From the NCBI RefSeq assembly GCF_025403485.1, contig NZ_CP099966.1:744001-808000 (forward strand): a stretch of 64,000 bases of DNA, written 5' to 3'. The notes below the pieces were generated by a model. It was not told the origin of the DNA and did not search any database. It was given only the letters and a program-made list of their open reading frames with translations. Made by a program: the position numbers and the translations under genes. The DNA is from Chryseobacterium paludis (GTDB lineage Bacteria; Bacteroidota; Bacteroidia; Flavobacteriales; Weeksellaceae). Shown here in pieces: positions 26,303 to 34,502 of the stretch (positions are counted from its first letter, which is position 1; every line of letters begins with the position of its first letter).

Positions 26303-26827
26303 TCAGGAAACAAGTTTCTCAAATGCACTGACAAATCTTTCCAGATCAGTTTTAGTTAGGCTATCGGTTATATCTCCCTGTTCATTTATTTTTCCTTTTA
26401 TACCCTGAATTAAAAGTGTCGTATCAGTAGTGAATTTTGCCATTAAAGTATTCATTATCAGCTGTAATTCTTCATGTCCTTTTTCACCACTTGCAGAAGC
26501 TGTAATAAGTCCTGTGGGTTTTTCAGATAATATTGTTGTCACTACACACCATTCAATAGCATTTTTAAGTCCGCTTGGAATGCTGAAAACATATTCAGGC
26601 GTACAGATTAAAATTCCATCTGCGGTTTCAATTTCTTGTCTGAAATCTAAGATTGCCTTTGGTGTCTTATCTATGGAAAGTTCAGGGTCAAAATGCGGAA
26701 GTGCCTTAAGTGCATTAAAAACTTTTAGATTAAAAAAATCTTTTGTCAGAATCGCGAAATTATCTATAAGCCTCTGATTTGCTGAGGTATTGCTTGCACT
26801 ACCGTTTATTACAAAAATTCTTTTCAT
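26303..26827 (-). CDS. NADPH-dependent FMN reductase family protein
   Basis: 174 residues with the flavodoxin-like fold of NAD(P)H:FMN/quinone reductases: MKRIFVINGSASNTSANQRLID gives the phosphate-binding loop, and TADGILICTPEYVFSIPSGLKNAIEW is the family's second signature (PEYxxSxPxxLKNAxDW). A C-terminal region follows (GEKGHEELQLIMNTLMA). Cytoplasmic two-electron reduction of quinones, azo compounds or flavin is expected. The universal stress protein gene lies 78 bases upstream on the same strand and the MarR gene before that, so a stress-responsive operon under MarR is plausible. Confidence 0.88.
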   Translation of the reverse strand: MKRIFVINGSASNTSANQRLIDNFAILTKDFFNLKVFNALKALPHFDPELSIDKTPKAILDFRQEIETADGILICTPEYVFSIPSGLKNAIEWCVVTTILSEKPTGLITASASGEKGHEELQLIMNTLMAKFTTDTTLLIQGIKGKINEQGDITDSLTKTDLERFVSAFEKLVS

Positions 26828-26905
26828 GAGTTTTATTAATGAAATAATTTTAAATCAGTTATAAATGACTTTGAAAAACCCGCTTGATATTTATTTGAAT
26901 AGATC

Positions 26906-27751
26906 TTACTTTAATATCAAAACTGGCTGGTTGACATTTTGATAAATTCCCTCAGAAATACTCCTGTTTGCCAGATAATACAGGAAACTATGTCTTCCCG
27001 GTAAAGCAATGATCAGATCCGTTTCATTAGATGCTGCGAAAGTCAGGATTCCGTTGATGATATTTTCATCATTATAATAATGAATACTGCTAGGGATTTT
27101 AGTAAGATATTGACGGATATATTCTTCGAGCTCTTTCTTTTTATCATCATCACCATCAGCTCCTTCTTTTGTAATATTTAAAAACATCAGCCGAACATCC
27201 TGTTTTTCAATAACGGATTTGTGATGAAATAACCGGTCTAATTTTGTTATACCATTTACATCGCATGGAATCAGGATGTTTTTTATTGTACTGTATATAT
27301 AGCCATTAGGAACTATTAAGGCCTTGACAGGACTTGTTCTGGCAATGCTAATAATATTCTCTGAAACAAAACTGTCACTGGAAGAGGCCTTATCATCACT
27401 TCCCAAAATAAGAAGTTCTATAGAAGGCTGATTCTTTACAAGATCATGGATACTTCTGGTCAGTGTCCATTCACTTACGGCTTTTAAAACTTTTAAATCA
27501 GGTGCTTTTTCAACTATGATATCCACTAAGTTATTAAGGAGTTGTTCTGTACTTTCGATCAGGCTATTTACATTTTCCTCATTAACTAATACATGTCCTT
27601 CTGAGATATGCAGGTAGTCGAATTCAGATTCCTGTGAGGTTTTTAAAAGAATAATATGGGTGTATTGATATTGTTTTGCCCATTCTGCAGCAAGCTTTAC
27701 TGCATTTTCGGTAGTTGATGTAAAGTCAACCGGTACAAGTATGGTTCTCAT
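26906..27751 (-). CDS. Tandem universal stress protein (UspA family)
   Basis: 281 residues with two Usp domains. The first starts MRTILVPVDFTSTTENAVKLAAEWA and carries LLILGSDDKASSSDSFVSENIISIA, the nucleotide-binding G(x)9G(S/T)-type stretch. The second begins about residue 155 with IKNILIPCDVNGI and ends with ISEGIYQNVNQPVLILK; its own binding loop is degenerate (LIIALPGRHSF). It lies 20 bases downstream of the MarR gene. The role is probably stress survival, with ATP binding more likely in the first domain. Confidence 0.9.
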   Translation of the reverse strand: MRTILVPVDFTSTTENAVKLAAEWAKQYQYTHIILLKTSQESEFDYLHISEGHVLVNEENVNSLIESTEQLLNNLVDIIVEKAPDLKVLKAVSEWTLTRSIHDLVKNQPSIELLILGSDDKASSSDSFVSENIISIARTSPVKALIVPNGYIYSTIKNILIPCDVNGITKLDRLFHHKSVIEKQDVRLMFLNITKEGADGDDDKKKELEEYIRQYLTKIPSSIHYYNDENIINGILTFAASNETDLIIALPGRHSFLYYLANRSISEGIYQNVNQPVLILK

Positions 27752-27771
27752 ATTGATTAATTTAAGCTTAG

Positions 27772-28221
27772 TTATTCGAGATTCGCTGTCATTTTTTTTA
27801 CTAGGAAAAGTGCATTTTTTATAGCATCTTTACTAATATCATCAGCCGCTTTTTTATAAAGTTCCAATGCCCAGGGATAAACGATTTCTACAATTTCCTT
27901 TCCTTTTACAGTAAGGAAGATCTGTTTGTTTCTTCGGTCATTTGTATATTCCACTCTTTCAACTAACTCCCTTTTTACAAGATTGTTAATCAGGTAGGTT
28001 ACGCTTGATTTATCCTTGCTTATTTTATTACTTATTTCCTGTTGGTTTATTCCGTCATTACGGGAAAGTAGGCCAAGTATTTCAATAAGTTCAAAAGAAA
28101 GATCAGGGTCATATTCATTAACTTTCGTTTGGATCTTTTGCCGTAGACGATTTTTCATTTCACCCATTGCCAGACCTAGTTCTAAAGCTAATTCGGATAT
28201 GTTATTTTGTTTTTCAGACAT
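27772..28221 (-). CDS. MarR-family transcriptional regulator
   Basis: 149 residues: an N-terminal dimerisation helix, winged helix with INQQEISNKISKDKSSVTYLINNLVKRELV as the recognition region, wing VEYTNDRRNKQIFLTVKG, and C-terminal helices. It heads the probable operon MarR, Usp, FMN reductase. An inverted repeat at 28310-28335 lies 89-114 bases upstream and could be its operator. The ligand is unknown; reactive electrophiles, oxidants or phenols are typical for MarR repressors near FMN reductases. Confidence 0.9.
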   Translation of the reverse strand: MSEKQNNISELALELGLAMGEMKNRLRQKIQTKVNEYDPDLSFELIEILGLLSRNDGINQQEISNKISKDKSSVTYLINNLVKRELVERVEYTNDRRNKQIFLTVKGKEIVEIVYPWALELYKKAADDISKDAIKNALFLVKKMTANLE

Positions 28222-28309
28222 ATGTAATGATTAACTAATTGTAGGTGAGGATAGATCATGAAGTTTATTTAAAATCTTTAAGTCATCACTTGTATAACAA
28301 ATATAGTAA

Positions 28310-28335
28310 AAATTAGTTTGAATTAAAACTAATTT
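28310..28335. promoter_or_regulatory. Inverted repeat between MarR and OmpH-like genes
   Basis: AAATTAGTTT and AAACTAATTT form a perfect 10-base inverted repeat around a 6-base spacer (gaatta). It sits in the 311-base divergent region and can serve the MarR operon, the OmpH-like gene, or both. A MarR operator is the likely reading by location and symmetry; the low complexity of the arms weakens it. Confidence 0.45.
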
Positions 28336-28532
28336 GTCATAAAAAGATATCCTCTTTAAAGGAAATTTTATTTTAATTTTTAATAATTCTTTAATACAGC
28401 AATTTTAGATGATAAAAACCGTTTAAAATTAATATTTTTACACCAAAACGTACAACAGTTGATCAGGCATGTAAACATACTTAGATCATTTTCAGGTTCG
28501 TTTTGCAAAATGATTAGAACATATATTTAATA

Positions 28533-29093
28533 ATGAAAAATTTTAAAATTGCGGTTATATTTGGATTATTCTTACTTTTTGGCTTTACTAATGCCCAGAA
28601 GATAGGGGTTATAGACACCAGAGCAATATTGGATAAAATGCCTCAATATAAAGAAGCTGAAGCGAGACTTAACGCACAGATAGATACCTGGAAGTCTGAA
28701 CTTCTGGCTATACAGACGGAATATGCAAAGAAGAAATCAGCTTTGGATAACGAAAGAGTATTATTAGTAGGAGATCAGCTAAAGCAGAGAGAAAAAGAAG
28801 TAGCTGATTTGGATAAAAATATTAAAACCACTACCAGCTTAAGATTCGGAAATAATGGTGAAGTCAGTCAACTGAAAAAAAACCTGGCTGTACCTTTTGA
28901 GGAGCAGATACACAATGCTGTTATGACAGTTTCTGAAAAAAACGGATTGGGAACCATTATCGATAAAAAAGACAGTAATGTCCTTTACCATGAGAAGAAA
29001 TTCGATTATACAGAAAAAGTATTGGATATTCTCTTAAATAGAACACCTGAACCTGAAAAAAAGGATAGCCCGACTAAAAAAAGTAAAAGATAA
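28533..29093 (+). CDS. OmpH/Skp-like periplasmic chaperone
   Basis: 186 residues. A signal peptide (MKNFKIAVIFGLFLLFGFTNAQ) precedes KIGVIDTRAILDKMPQYKEAE, the first strand and helix of OmpH proteins. A long coiled-coil arm follows (about 45-120, rich in Lys, Glu and Gln), then a return strand VMTVSEKNGLGTIIDKKDSN with VLYHEKKFDYTEKVLDIL, the closing part of the family. The tail is charged (EPEKKDSPTKKSKR). Expected role: holding unfolded outer-membrane proteins in the periplasm. It appears to be a single-gene unit ending at the bidirectional terminator at 29199. Bacteroidota often carry several copies. Confidence 0.88.
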   Translation: MKNFKIAVIFGLFLLFGFTNAQKIGVIDTRAILDKMPQYKEAEARLNAQIDTWKSELLAIQTEYAKKKSALDNERVLLVGDQLKQREKEVADLDKNIKTTTSLRFGNNGEVSQLKKNLAVPFEEQIHNAVMTVSEKNGLGTIIDKKDSNVLYHEKKFDYTEKVLDILLNRTPEPEKKDSPTKKSKR

Positions 29094-29198
29094 TTCCATC
29101 TAATCTTATTTGAACTATTAAAAGGGATAATGAAAGAGCCAAAAGTATTTTAGCTGACCTTTTTTTATAAGTAATTGAATCATTTCCTTTAAAAAAAT

Positions 29199-29228
29199 AA
29201 AGCCTTGATCAATGATGATCGAGGCTTT
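29199..29228. terminator. Bidirectional terminator between OmpH-like and phosphodiesterase genes
   Basis: AAAGCCTTGATCA pairs with TGATCGAGGCTTT around a 4-base loop (one G-T pair), preceded by A8-rich and followed by T-rich sequence. It lies between two convergent genes ending at 29093 and 29252, so it likely serves both. Confidence 0.8.
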
Positions 29229-29251
29229 AAGTTTATATATGCAATTCAAGT

Positions 29252-30337
29252 TTATTTTCCAACAACAGATTTTATAGGCTCCCCAACGGAATGATTAGCC
29301 TTAAAAGTAAATCCAAGTAAACTGGCAATGGTTTGAGCAATCTGATCCTGATAGATCTGTGAAGTATTTTTCATTTCTCCCGATGGGGGAGTATCAGGTC
29401 CTAGTGCAATCAACCATGTTTCGTTAGAATGCTCTGATGATGATCCATGACTTGTCCACTGACTTTCTAAACCTCTTCCATGGTCGGGACAAATAATAAA
29501 AGTGGTATTGTCTTTATAAAAAGGATCCGCCTGCATTGCCGCCCAGAGATTTCCAATCATAGCATCCAGATAATGTGCGGAATCCAAATAGTAATCATAT
29601 TGTCCAGCATGGCCAAGATCGTCAGGATCAGCGAAATCAATATAAACCATTTTAGGATGATTGGCGGCAATATATGTTTTAGCAATAGCATAAGTACCCA
29701 CGTCCCAACGTACAGATCTGCCAAAATAATTAGGAAGGTAATTTTGTATTTCATTAGCCAGTTTCTGGGCTTCAGTTAGGTTTTTACCTTCTGCATTTTC
29801 AAACGGATTGATTACAGGCATATGATTCCGATCACGGTTTACAATTTTTGATACAGCATCCCAGCCAGCAATTATAACTACCTTACCCTGATAGTCTTTC
29901 TGTTTATTTATAAACTCCAGTACATTTTCGTTCGGGTTATTTGGATATGAATTAGAATTTATCTTTTCATCATAAAAACCGGTTACTGTTTCACTTCTTC
30001 CGGGGTAAGAGAACCAGTATTTATTTTTTACATTCACCGGGCTGCTTAGGTTCCTGTTGCCATATAATTGTCCTTTTTTTGAAATTACATTCCAGAAGAA
30101 AGGCATTAATTTTTTTCTACGTTCATCTTCTGTTTCAGCCCAGAATTTTTTATACACCTCAGTAGAATCCTGCTGACGGAATTTTTTATTTTGTAAAAGA
30201 GAAGAATCAGCTCCTTTAAAGATTTCCTGCCAGCGGTAACCATCAATAGAAATCAATACGATATTCTTGGTTTTTGTATTTTGCGCACCGGCCAATTGTG
30301 CAAACAGCATGAATATCAGGAAAAATTTAGTTTTCAT
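29252..30337 (-). CDS. Secreted alkaline-phosphatase-superfamily phosphodiesterase
   Basis: 361 residues. A signal peptide (MKTKFFLIFMLFAQLAGAQ) is followed by NIVLISIDGYRWQEIFKGAD, the first metal-binding strand of the superfamily (Asp in ISIDGY). The nucleophile is probably in YPGRSETVTGFYD. Later metal-ligand motifs are VYIDFADPDDLGHAGQYDYY (D and H ligands) and TTFIICPDHGRGLES (DHGR). This arrangement is that of the ENPP-like / type I phosphodiesterase group. Likely a periplasmic enzyme removing phosphate or nucleotide groups; the substrate is not clear. It shares a divergent promoter region with the TetR gene. Confidence 0.88.
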   Translation of the reverse strand: MKTKFFLIFMLFAQLAGAQNTKTKNIVLISIDGYRWQEIFKGADSSLLQNKKFRQQDSTEVYKKFWAETEDERRKKLMPFFWNVISKKGQLYGNRNLSSPVNVKNKYWFSYPGRSETVTGFYDEKINSNSYPNNPNENVLEFINKQKDYQGKVVIIAGWDAVSKIVNRDRNHMPVINPFENAEGKNLTEAQKLANEIQNYLPNYFGRSVRWDVGTYAIAKTYIAANHPKMVYIDFADPDDLGHAGQYDYYLDSAHYLDAMIGNLWAAMQADPFYKDNTTFIICPDHGRGLESQWTSHGSSSEHSNETWLIALGPDTPPSGEMKNTSQIYQDQIAQTIASLLGFTFKANHSVGEPIKSVVGK

Positions 30338-30347
30338 AGAACAAAGA

Positions 30348-30355
30348 CAAATTTA
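30348..30355 (-). promoter_or_regulatory. -7-like box upstream of the phosphodiesterase gene
   Basis: On the minus strand TAAATTTG fits TAnnTTTG and lies 10 bases before the ATG at 30337. It is close to the start, so a very short leader would result, and no -33 TTG is correctly spaced. A weak candidate. Confidence 0.2.
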
Positions 30356-30474
30356 TTGGTTAACAAAACTAAACTTTGTTTAAAAATAAATCAACAAACT
30401 CTTATTAACTCTTTGTTAATCTTAGAGTAGTGATGTTTTTGTATTACAGAAAATTAAGAGAAAATAATTTCTAT

Positions 30475-30496
30475 AATTAATAAATATTCATTAATT
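30475..30496. promoter_or_regulatory. Imperfect 22-bp palindrome, possible TetR operator
   Basis: AATTAATaAATATTcATTAATT is symmetric apart from one pair and lies 32 bases upstream of the TetR ATG at 30528. TetR-type repressors usually bind such palindromes near their own gene, so autoregulation is possible. The all-AT arms make chance symmetry more likely than usual. Confidence 0.35.
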
Positions 30497-30527
30497 TTAC
30501 GCCTTGAAATTTTAGAACATTTGAAAA

Positions 30528-31121
30528 ATGCGCATAAAAGACACTGATAAAAGGGAACTGATTCAGACAGAAGCAATTAAGATGATCATAAAAGATGGAT
30601 TGGAAGGATTCAGTATGAACAAGCTGGCTAAAGCCTGCAAAATTTCTGTTGCAACTCCCTACATCTATTACAAAGACAGGGACGATTTAATTTTAACGAT
30701 TGCGAAAGAAGTAGGGCAAAAAATGTCTGATGCCATTCTTAAAGATTTTGATCCGGACGCACATTTTGAAGAAGGGTTGAGAGTCCAATGGAAAAACCGA
30801 TATAGTTATATAACAACAAATCAGGATAAACATCTGTTCTTTGAACAATTGAGAAATTCAAGTTATCAGGAAGAATTTCTTCATCATTTTTTACGCGGAT
30901 TTAAGGAAATTCTAGGAAGGTTTTTAGAAAATGCTGTTAAGAGAGGTGAATTAGACCAGATGCCTTTTGAAGTGTACTGGTCGGTTGCTTTTTCGCCTAT
31001 GTACTCTTTAGCACGTTTTCATAACGAAGGAAAAAGCCTTGGTGGAAAAGTGTTTAAAATGACTGATGAGATTTTATGGCAAACATTTGATCTGGTAGTC
31101 AAGGCGCTTAAGAAGACCTAA
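30528..31121 (+). CDS. TetR-family transcriptional regulator
   Basis: 197 residues. The N-terminal HTH is KRELIQTEAIKMIIKDGLEGFSMNKLAKACKISVATPYIYYKDRDDLI, the classic TetR arrangement ending in the YxYYxDKxxL-like block. The C-terminal ligand-binding part carries many aromatic residues (WKNRYSYITTN, YQEEFLHHFLRGF). It is divergent from the phosphodiesterase gene and followed after 112 bases by an MFS exporter on the same strand, a typical repressor-efflux pair. Ligand and target promoter are inferred only. Confidence 0.9.
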   Translation: MRIKDTDKRELIQTEAIKMIIKDGLEGFSMNKLAKACKISVATPYIYYKDRDDLILTIAKEVGQKMSDAILKDFDPDAHFEEGLRVQWKNRYSYITTNQDKHLFFEQLRNSSYQEEFLHHFLRGFKEILGRFLENAVKRGELDQMPFEVYWSVAFSPMYSLARFHNEGKSLGGKVFKMTDEILWQTFDLVVKALKKT

Positions 31122-31233
31122 TTAGAAATTTCAGTCACATTTTATTTACAACAGAAACTGATTAAAACAACTTGAATGGTCAGTTTAAATTAAAAAATAA
31201 CGGCGATAACCGCTGTAAATTAATTTTAAAATT

Positions 31234-32508
31234 ATGGAAAAACAACAACCTTTGCCCTTTACGGGCTATCAAAAGTTTGTCATATTTATTTTAGCTATTA
31301 CGCAGTTTACGGTAATATTAGATTTTATGGTGATGTCTCCGCTTGGCGACATGCTGATGAAATCACTTAGTCTTAAACCGTCGGCTTTTGGTTTTGCGGT
31401 TTCAGCTTATGCTTTCAGCGCAGGTATCTCAGGTTTGCTAACTGCGGGCTTTGCCGATAGGTTTGACCGGAAGAAGCTTTTACTTTTCTTTTACATCGGA
31501 TTTATAGCTGGAACCATCTTTTGTGGAATGGCACAATCTTATCCGGTATTAGTTGCTGCCAGAATCATTACCGGTCTTTTTGGTGGAGTAATAGGTTCTA
31601 TTTCTATGGCCATTATTACCGATTTATTCGCCCTTCAGCAGAGGGGTAGAGTGATGGGATTTATTCAGATGGGATTTGGTGGCAGCCAGGTTTTGGGTGT
31701 ACCTATTGGTCTTTATTTAGCTAATCAGTGGGGTTGGGAGGCTCCTTTCTGGATGGTAGCAGCTTTGAGTATCATTATTGCTGTTTTAATTTTTATGAAA
31801 CTGCAGCCTGTAGTAAAACATCTTTCTGTACAAAGGGATAAATCTGCCTTCCAGCATTTATGGCATACCATTGCAAAAGGCAATTACCGGGTAGGTTTTA
31901 CAGCAACAGCTTTACTTTCCATTGGTGGTTTTATGATGATGCCTTTTGGAAGTGCCTTTGCGATCAATAATCTGGGGCTTACAAACGAGCAACTTCCTAT
32001 GTTATTTATGGTGTCCGGGGTAAGCTCACTCGTGATCATGCCATTAATAGGAAAATTAAGTGATAAGATCGATAAGTTTAAAATATTTGCCGTTGCCTCT
32101 TTGTGGATGGTGGTCATGTGTGTGCTGTATACCAATTTATCTATAACACCGCTATGGTTGGTTATGATATTCAATATCCTGATGATGATCGGAATTATGA
32201 GTAGGATGATTCCTTCTTCAGCTCTGACAAGTGCCATACCGGATTTACAGGATAGGGGAGCTTTTATGAGTATCAACTCTTCATTACAACAAATTGCAGG
32301 TGGAGTTGCAGCAGCTGTTGCTGGTGTCATTGTTACCCAAAAAAGCAAAGGAGCACCTCTAGAACATTATGATATAGTTGGTTATGTGATTGTTGTCATC
32401 TCTTTTATCAGTATATTTTTAATGTGGCGGGTTAGCAATTTAGCTAAAAAAAAGGCAGCTGCTGACATGACTTCCGTTGAAGAGCCTGTTGTCCCTTTAG
32501 CAGAGTAA
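31234..32508 (+). CDS. MFS transporter, probable drug or metabolite efflux
   Basis: 424 residues with 12 predicted transmembrane helices. TM1 starts at FVIFILAITQFTVILDFMVMSPLGDMLM, motif A lies between TM2 and TM3 as GFADRFDRKKLLLFFY, and motif-C-like glycine runs occur in later helices (GFGGSQVLGVPIGLYLANQWGW). A long central cytoplasmic loop separates the halves (KHLSVQRDKSAFQHLWHTI). The family is that of DHA1 and sugar-efflux-like exporters. Position directly after a TetR gene suggests expression is induced by the exported compound. The C-terminal tail is hydrophilic (VEEPVVPLAE). A strong terminator follows at 32527. Confidence 0.9.
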   Translation: MEKQQPLPFTGYQKFVIFILAITQFTVILDFMVMSPLGDMLMKSLSLKPSAFGFAVSAYAFSAGISGLLTAGFADRFDRKKLLLFFYIGFIAGTIFCGMAQSYPVLVAARIITGLFGGVIGSISMAIITDLFALQQRGRVMGFIQMGFGGSQVLGVPIGLYLANQWGWEAPFWMVAALSIIIAVLIFMKLQPVVKHLSVQRDKSAFQHLWHTIAKGNYRVGFTATALLSIGGFMMMPFGSAFAINNLGLTNEQLPMLFMVSGVSSLVIMPLIGKLSDKIDKFKIFAVASLWMVVMCVLYTNLSITPLWLVMIFNILMMIGIMSRMIPSSALTSAIPDLQDRGAFMSINSSLQQIAGGVAAAVAGVIVTQKSKGAPLEHYDIVGYVIVVISFISIFLMWRVSNLAKKKAAADMTSVEEPVVPLAE

Positions 32509-32526
32509 ATAAAATAGAAATTCAAT

Positions 32527-32559
32527 AAAAAAAATGTTCGGACCTCCGAACATTTTTTT
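32527..32559. terminator. Strong bidirectional terminator
   Basis: AAAAAAATGTTCGG and CCGAACATTTTTTT form a long stem with a 4-base loop, A-rich on one side and T-rich on the other. It lies between the convergent MFS gene (end 32508) and membrane protein gene (end 32581). Confidence 0.9.
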
Positions 32560-32580
32560 ATAAAGAAAAAATTTAAGAGT

Positions 32581-33075
32581 TTAAAGTGACCCTTGTTTAT
32601 TTGCTTTTCGCTGGGTTATATACTGATAAACAGAACCTGCAATAAAAAGAATAAAAAGAACAAGGAGGGTTTTACCTATAATTGGATCAGTGATGTCTTT
32701 AGCCAAAGGATGCCCTAGTGGAACACGGGTGAATGTTTCATTAACTGTTGGAACAAGGGAAAGGAAAAAGCTAAAGGAAAGTGAGAAGTTTTCAAAATAG
32801 CGGGCTCTTTTACTTTTTTGCTTTTTTGAAAAAAGGAAATAGGCCACGGATACCAAAATGATGATAAAGATCGAAAAAGCATGCCCTGGATTAAAGCCAC
32901 CATGTTTTGAGATACCCAATGCGGTGAGTGATGTAACAAGGGTTCCATAGAAATATACTTTGCCATATGGTTCACTCAGATTAATCCTTCCATATTTAAT
33001 AAACGATACTAATGCGCCTATTATAGCAGCTATACCTATAATTGTGTGAAAAATTCCTAAACTTGATAGTCCCAT
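32581..33075 (-). CDS. Four-helix membrane protein, distantly DUF2306-like
   Basis: 164 residues with about four transmembrane helices: GIFHTIIGIAAIIGALVSFIKYG, VYFYGTLVTSLTALGI, HAFSIFIIILVSVAYFLFS and LLVLFILFIAGSVYQYIT. The spacing of H-x3-G in helix 1 and GKVYFYG before helix 2 resembles the DUF2306 membrane protein that runs off the right edge of this window (63526-64000), but the similarity is distant and judged by eye. Histidines near helices 1, 2 and 3 could bind heme or metal; this is speculation. It is probably monocistronic. Function unknown. Confidence 0.55.
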   Translation of the reverse strand: MGLSSLGIFHTIIGIAAIIGALVSFIKYGRINLSEPYGKVYFYGTLVTSLTALGISKHGGFNPGHAFSIFIIILVSVAYFLFSKKQKSKRARYFENFSLSFSFFLSLVPTVNETFTRVPLGHPLAKDITDPIIGKTLLVLFILFIAGSVYQYITQRKANKQGSL

Positions 33076-33246
33076 TTTATATTATTTTATGTTATAAATT
33101 CTATTGTTTTAAAGACGACAGGTTGATAAAAAGTCATCTGTCCGCTTTATTGTTTCTCTAAGAGGAACACTGCAAAATTGCAATAGAAAAGAAAAAATAA
33201 CTTTGTGATTTCGTTCAATTATTTGGGATTTTGGTTCATAAAAAAA

Positions 33247-33273
33247 GCATTCTTAAATTAGCTTTAAGAACGC
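33247..33273 (-). terminator. Terminator of the AraC gene at 33320
   Basis: GCATTCTTAAA and TTTAAGAACGC pair except for one A-C position, around a 5-base loop. On the minus strand the stem is followed by seven T residues. It lies about 50 bases after the stop codon at 33320. Confidence 0.6.
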
Positions 33274-33319
33274 CCGATCCTGTTGGGGAATATTGTAAGA
33301 ATTATCGAGTAATAGAATA

Positions 33320-34183
33320 TTATTTTAAATGTTTATTTTTCAGTTCCTGACGATAATTTGTAGGACTTAAGTTATATTTATCACCAAAGCTTTTTGTAAA
33401 ATTTGCCAGATCATTAAATCCACAATCAAAAGCAATATCGGTGATTCGCTGATCCGAAACCAGAAGTAGCTCAGCTGCTTTTTCGAGTTTCTTGTTTTTA
33501 ATGTAGTTGGCGGGAGTATCATTGTATAGTTTGGCAAATTCTCTTTTAAAAGAAGATACACTTAGATTATTTTGTTCTGCGAGCTGTTCAATTGTTAATT
33601 GTGAAAACAAATTAGCTTCAATGATCTGCTTAAAAGTATAAGTTATTGGAGAAAAGAGCTGCGATAATATAACCTGTATCGCTTCTGCATTTTGTGTTTG
33701 AGCTAACAACAGTATGATTTCCTTTAGCTTCAGGATCAGGATATCCTCATTAATCAAAGATGGATTCTCAAAATAAAATAATAAGCCTTCAATGTATTTT
33801 TGAATTAAAAATTCATTATTTATTTTTTTATTTGACTGATTTGAAATGATATTCCTTGGTGGATGAAGCAATGATGGGAGTTCCCGGTCATAAATTTTCT
33901 TTAATATATCCGGATAAAAAGTAACAATTACAATTTCACAATTGCTTTCGGGGTGTGAATTATGTATTTGCTTTCCAGAGCTTATACAATTCAGGAACAA
34001 TGAATAATTTGTAGGAATATTAATATCCTCGTTATCAATCTGATATTGGAATTCACCTTTTAGAACATATAGAAAACAGGCCTGTTCAGTAACAGGGAAA
34101 TCAAAATTAAAAGGTGGTGTCAATGCAATTTTTTGCATTAAGGTCTTTCCAAAAAGATCATACTTTTTATAGTCATTTACCAT
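33320..34183 (-). CDS. AraC-family transcriptional regulator
   Basis: 287 residues. The C-terminal double HTH includes LTIEQLAEQNNLSVSSFKREFAKLYND and ITDIAFDCGFNDLANFTKSF, then GDKYNLSPTNYRQ. The N-terminal part is a beta-rich sensor (FLYVLKGEFQYQIDNEDINIP, a cupin-like fold). Its ATG lies inside the decayed end of a SnoaL-like gene (ATGA overlap at 34180-34183), so the regulator was once probably coupled to that gene. Its current partner may be the intact SnoaL gene at 34503. Effector and targets unknown. Confidence 0.88.
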   Translation of the reverse strand: MVNDYKKYDLFGKTLMQKIALTPPFNFDFPVTEQACFLYVLKGEFQYQIDNEDINIPTNYSLFLNCISSGKQIHNSHPESNCEIVIVTFYPDILKKIYDRELPSLLHPPRNIISNQSNKKINNEFLIQKYIEGLLFYFENPSLINEDILILKLKEIILLLAQTQNAEAIQVILSQLFSPITYTFKQIIEANLFSQLTIEQLAEQNNLSVSSFKREFAKLYNDTPANYIKNKKLEKAAELLLVSDQRITDIAFDCGFNDLANFTKSFGDKYNLSPTNYRQELKNKHLK

Positions 34184-34304
34184 ACATTCTATTTATTTGG
34201 CCTCTCAGCAGGATTTCAGTAACGGATCCTTCTACTAAGATAGTTTGTTCTTTGCAATTAATAACCTTATTGTTTTTGATTTTAAAACTTGTAAAACTTT
34301 CTGC
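34173..34304 (-). pseudogene. Remnant of a SnoaL-like gene (C-terminal end only)
   Basis: Translating leftwards, an open stretch reads AESFTSFKIKNNKVINCKEQ then TILVEGSVTEILLRGQ before a stop at 34173-34175. It aligns clearly with the C-terminus of the intact neighbour (34503-34886), which reads AEFTIKNNKVIYCDELTTLL then EGSASEKK. A stop lies just upstream in this frame and nothing else of the family follows, so only the last 40 or so codons of a duplicate remain. It abuts and overlaps the AraC start. Confidence 0.7.
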
Positions 34305-34405
34305 TTACTTTAAAGGCACTTTCTGTAATTGAAACCTATTTGAAGAATTGATGCTTGCCTTCAGGGAGCTGTAATTTTAGGGTTGACGAATTGATCAATA
34401 AAAGA

Positions 34406-34436
34406 AAATGAGGTAGAATTTATATCTACCTCATTT
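34406..34436. terminator. Strong hairpin terminator after the SnoaL gene
   Basis: AAATGAGGTAGA and TCTACCTCATTT form a perfect 12-base stem around a 7-base loop with T-rich sequence on both outgoing sides. It lies about 70 bases after the stop of the SnoaL-like gene (34503). Confidence 0.75.
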
Positions 34437-34502
34437 TTGTTTACATTTCTCATTTTCAAATAATAAAAGGGAGATTTACCCTTCTGCATATTTTAGCAGA
34501 GC

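Noticed and set aside
29557..29754. Overlapping frames inside the phosphodiesterase gene that look like hydrophobic proteins
   Set aside because: Alternate-frame shadows of a gene with clear active-site motifs.
31884..32348. 154-codon minus-strand frame inside the MFS gene
   Set aside because: It is antisense to transmembrane helices, which often keep the opposite frame open; no support for a real gene.
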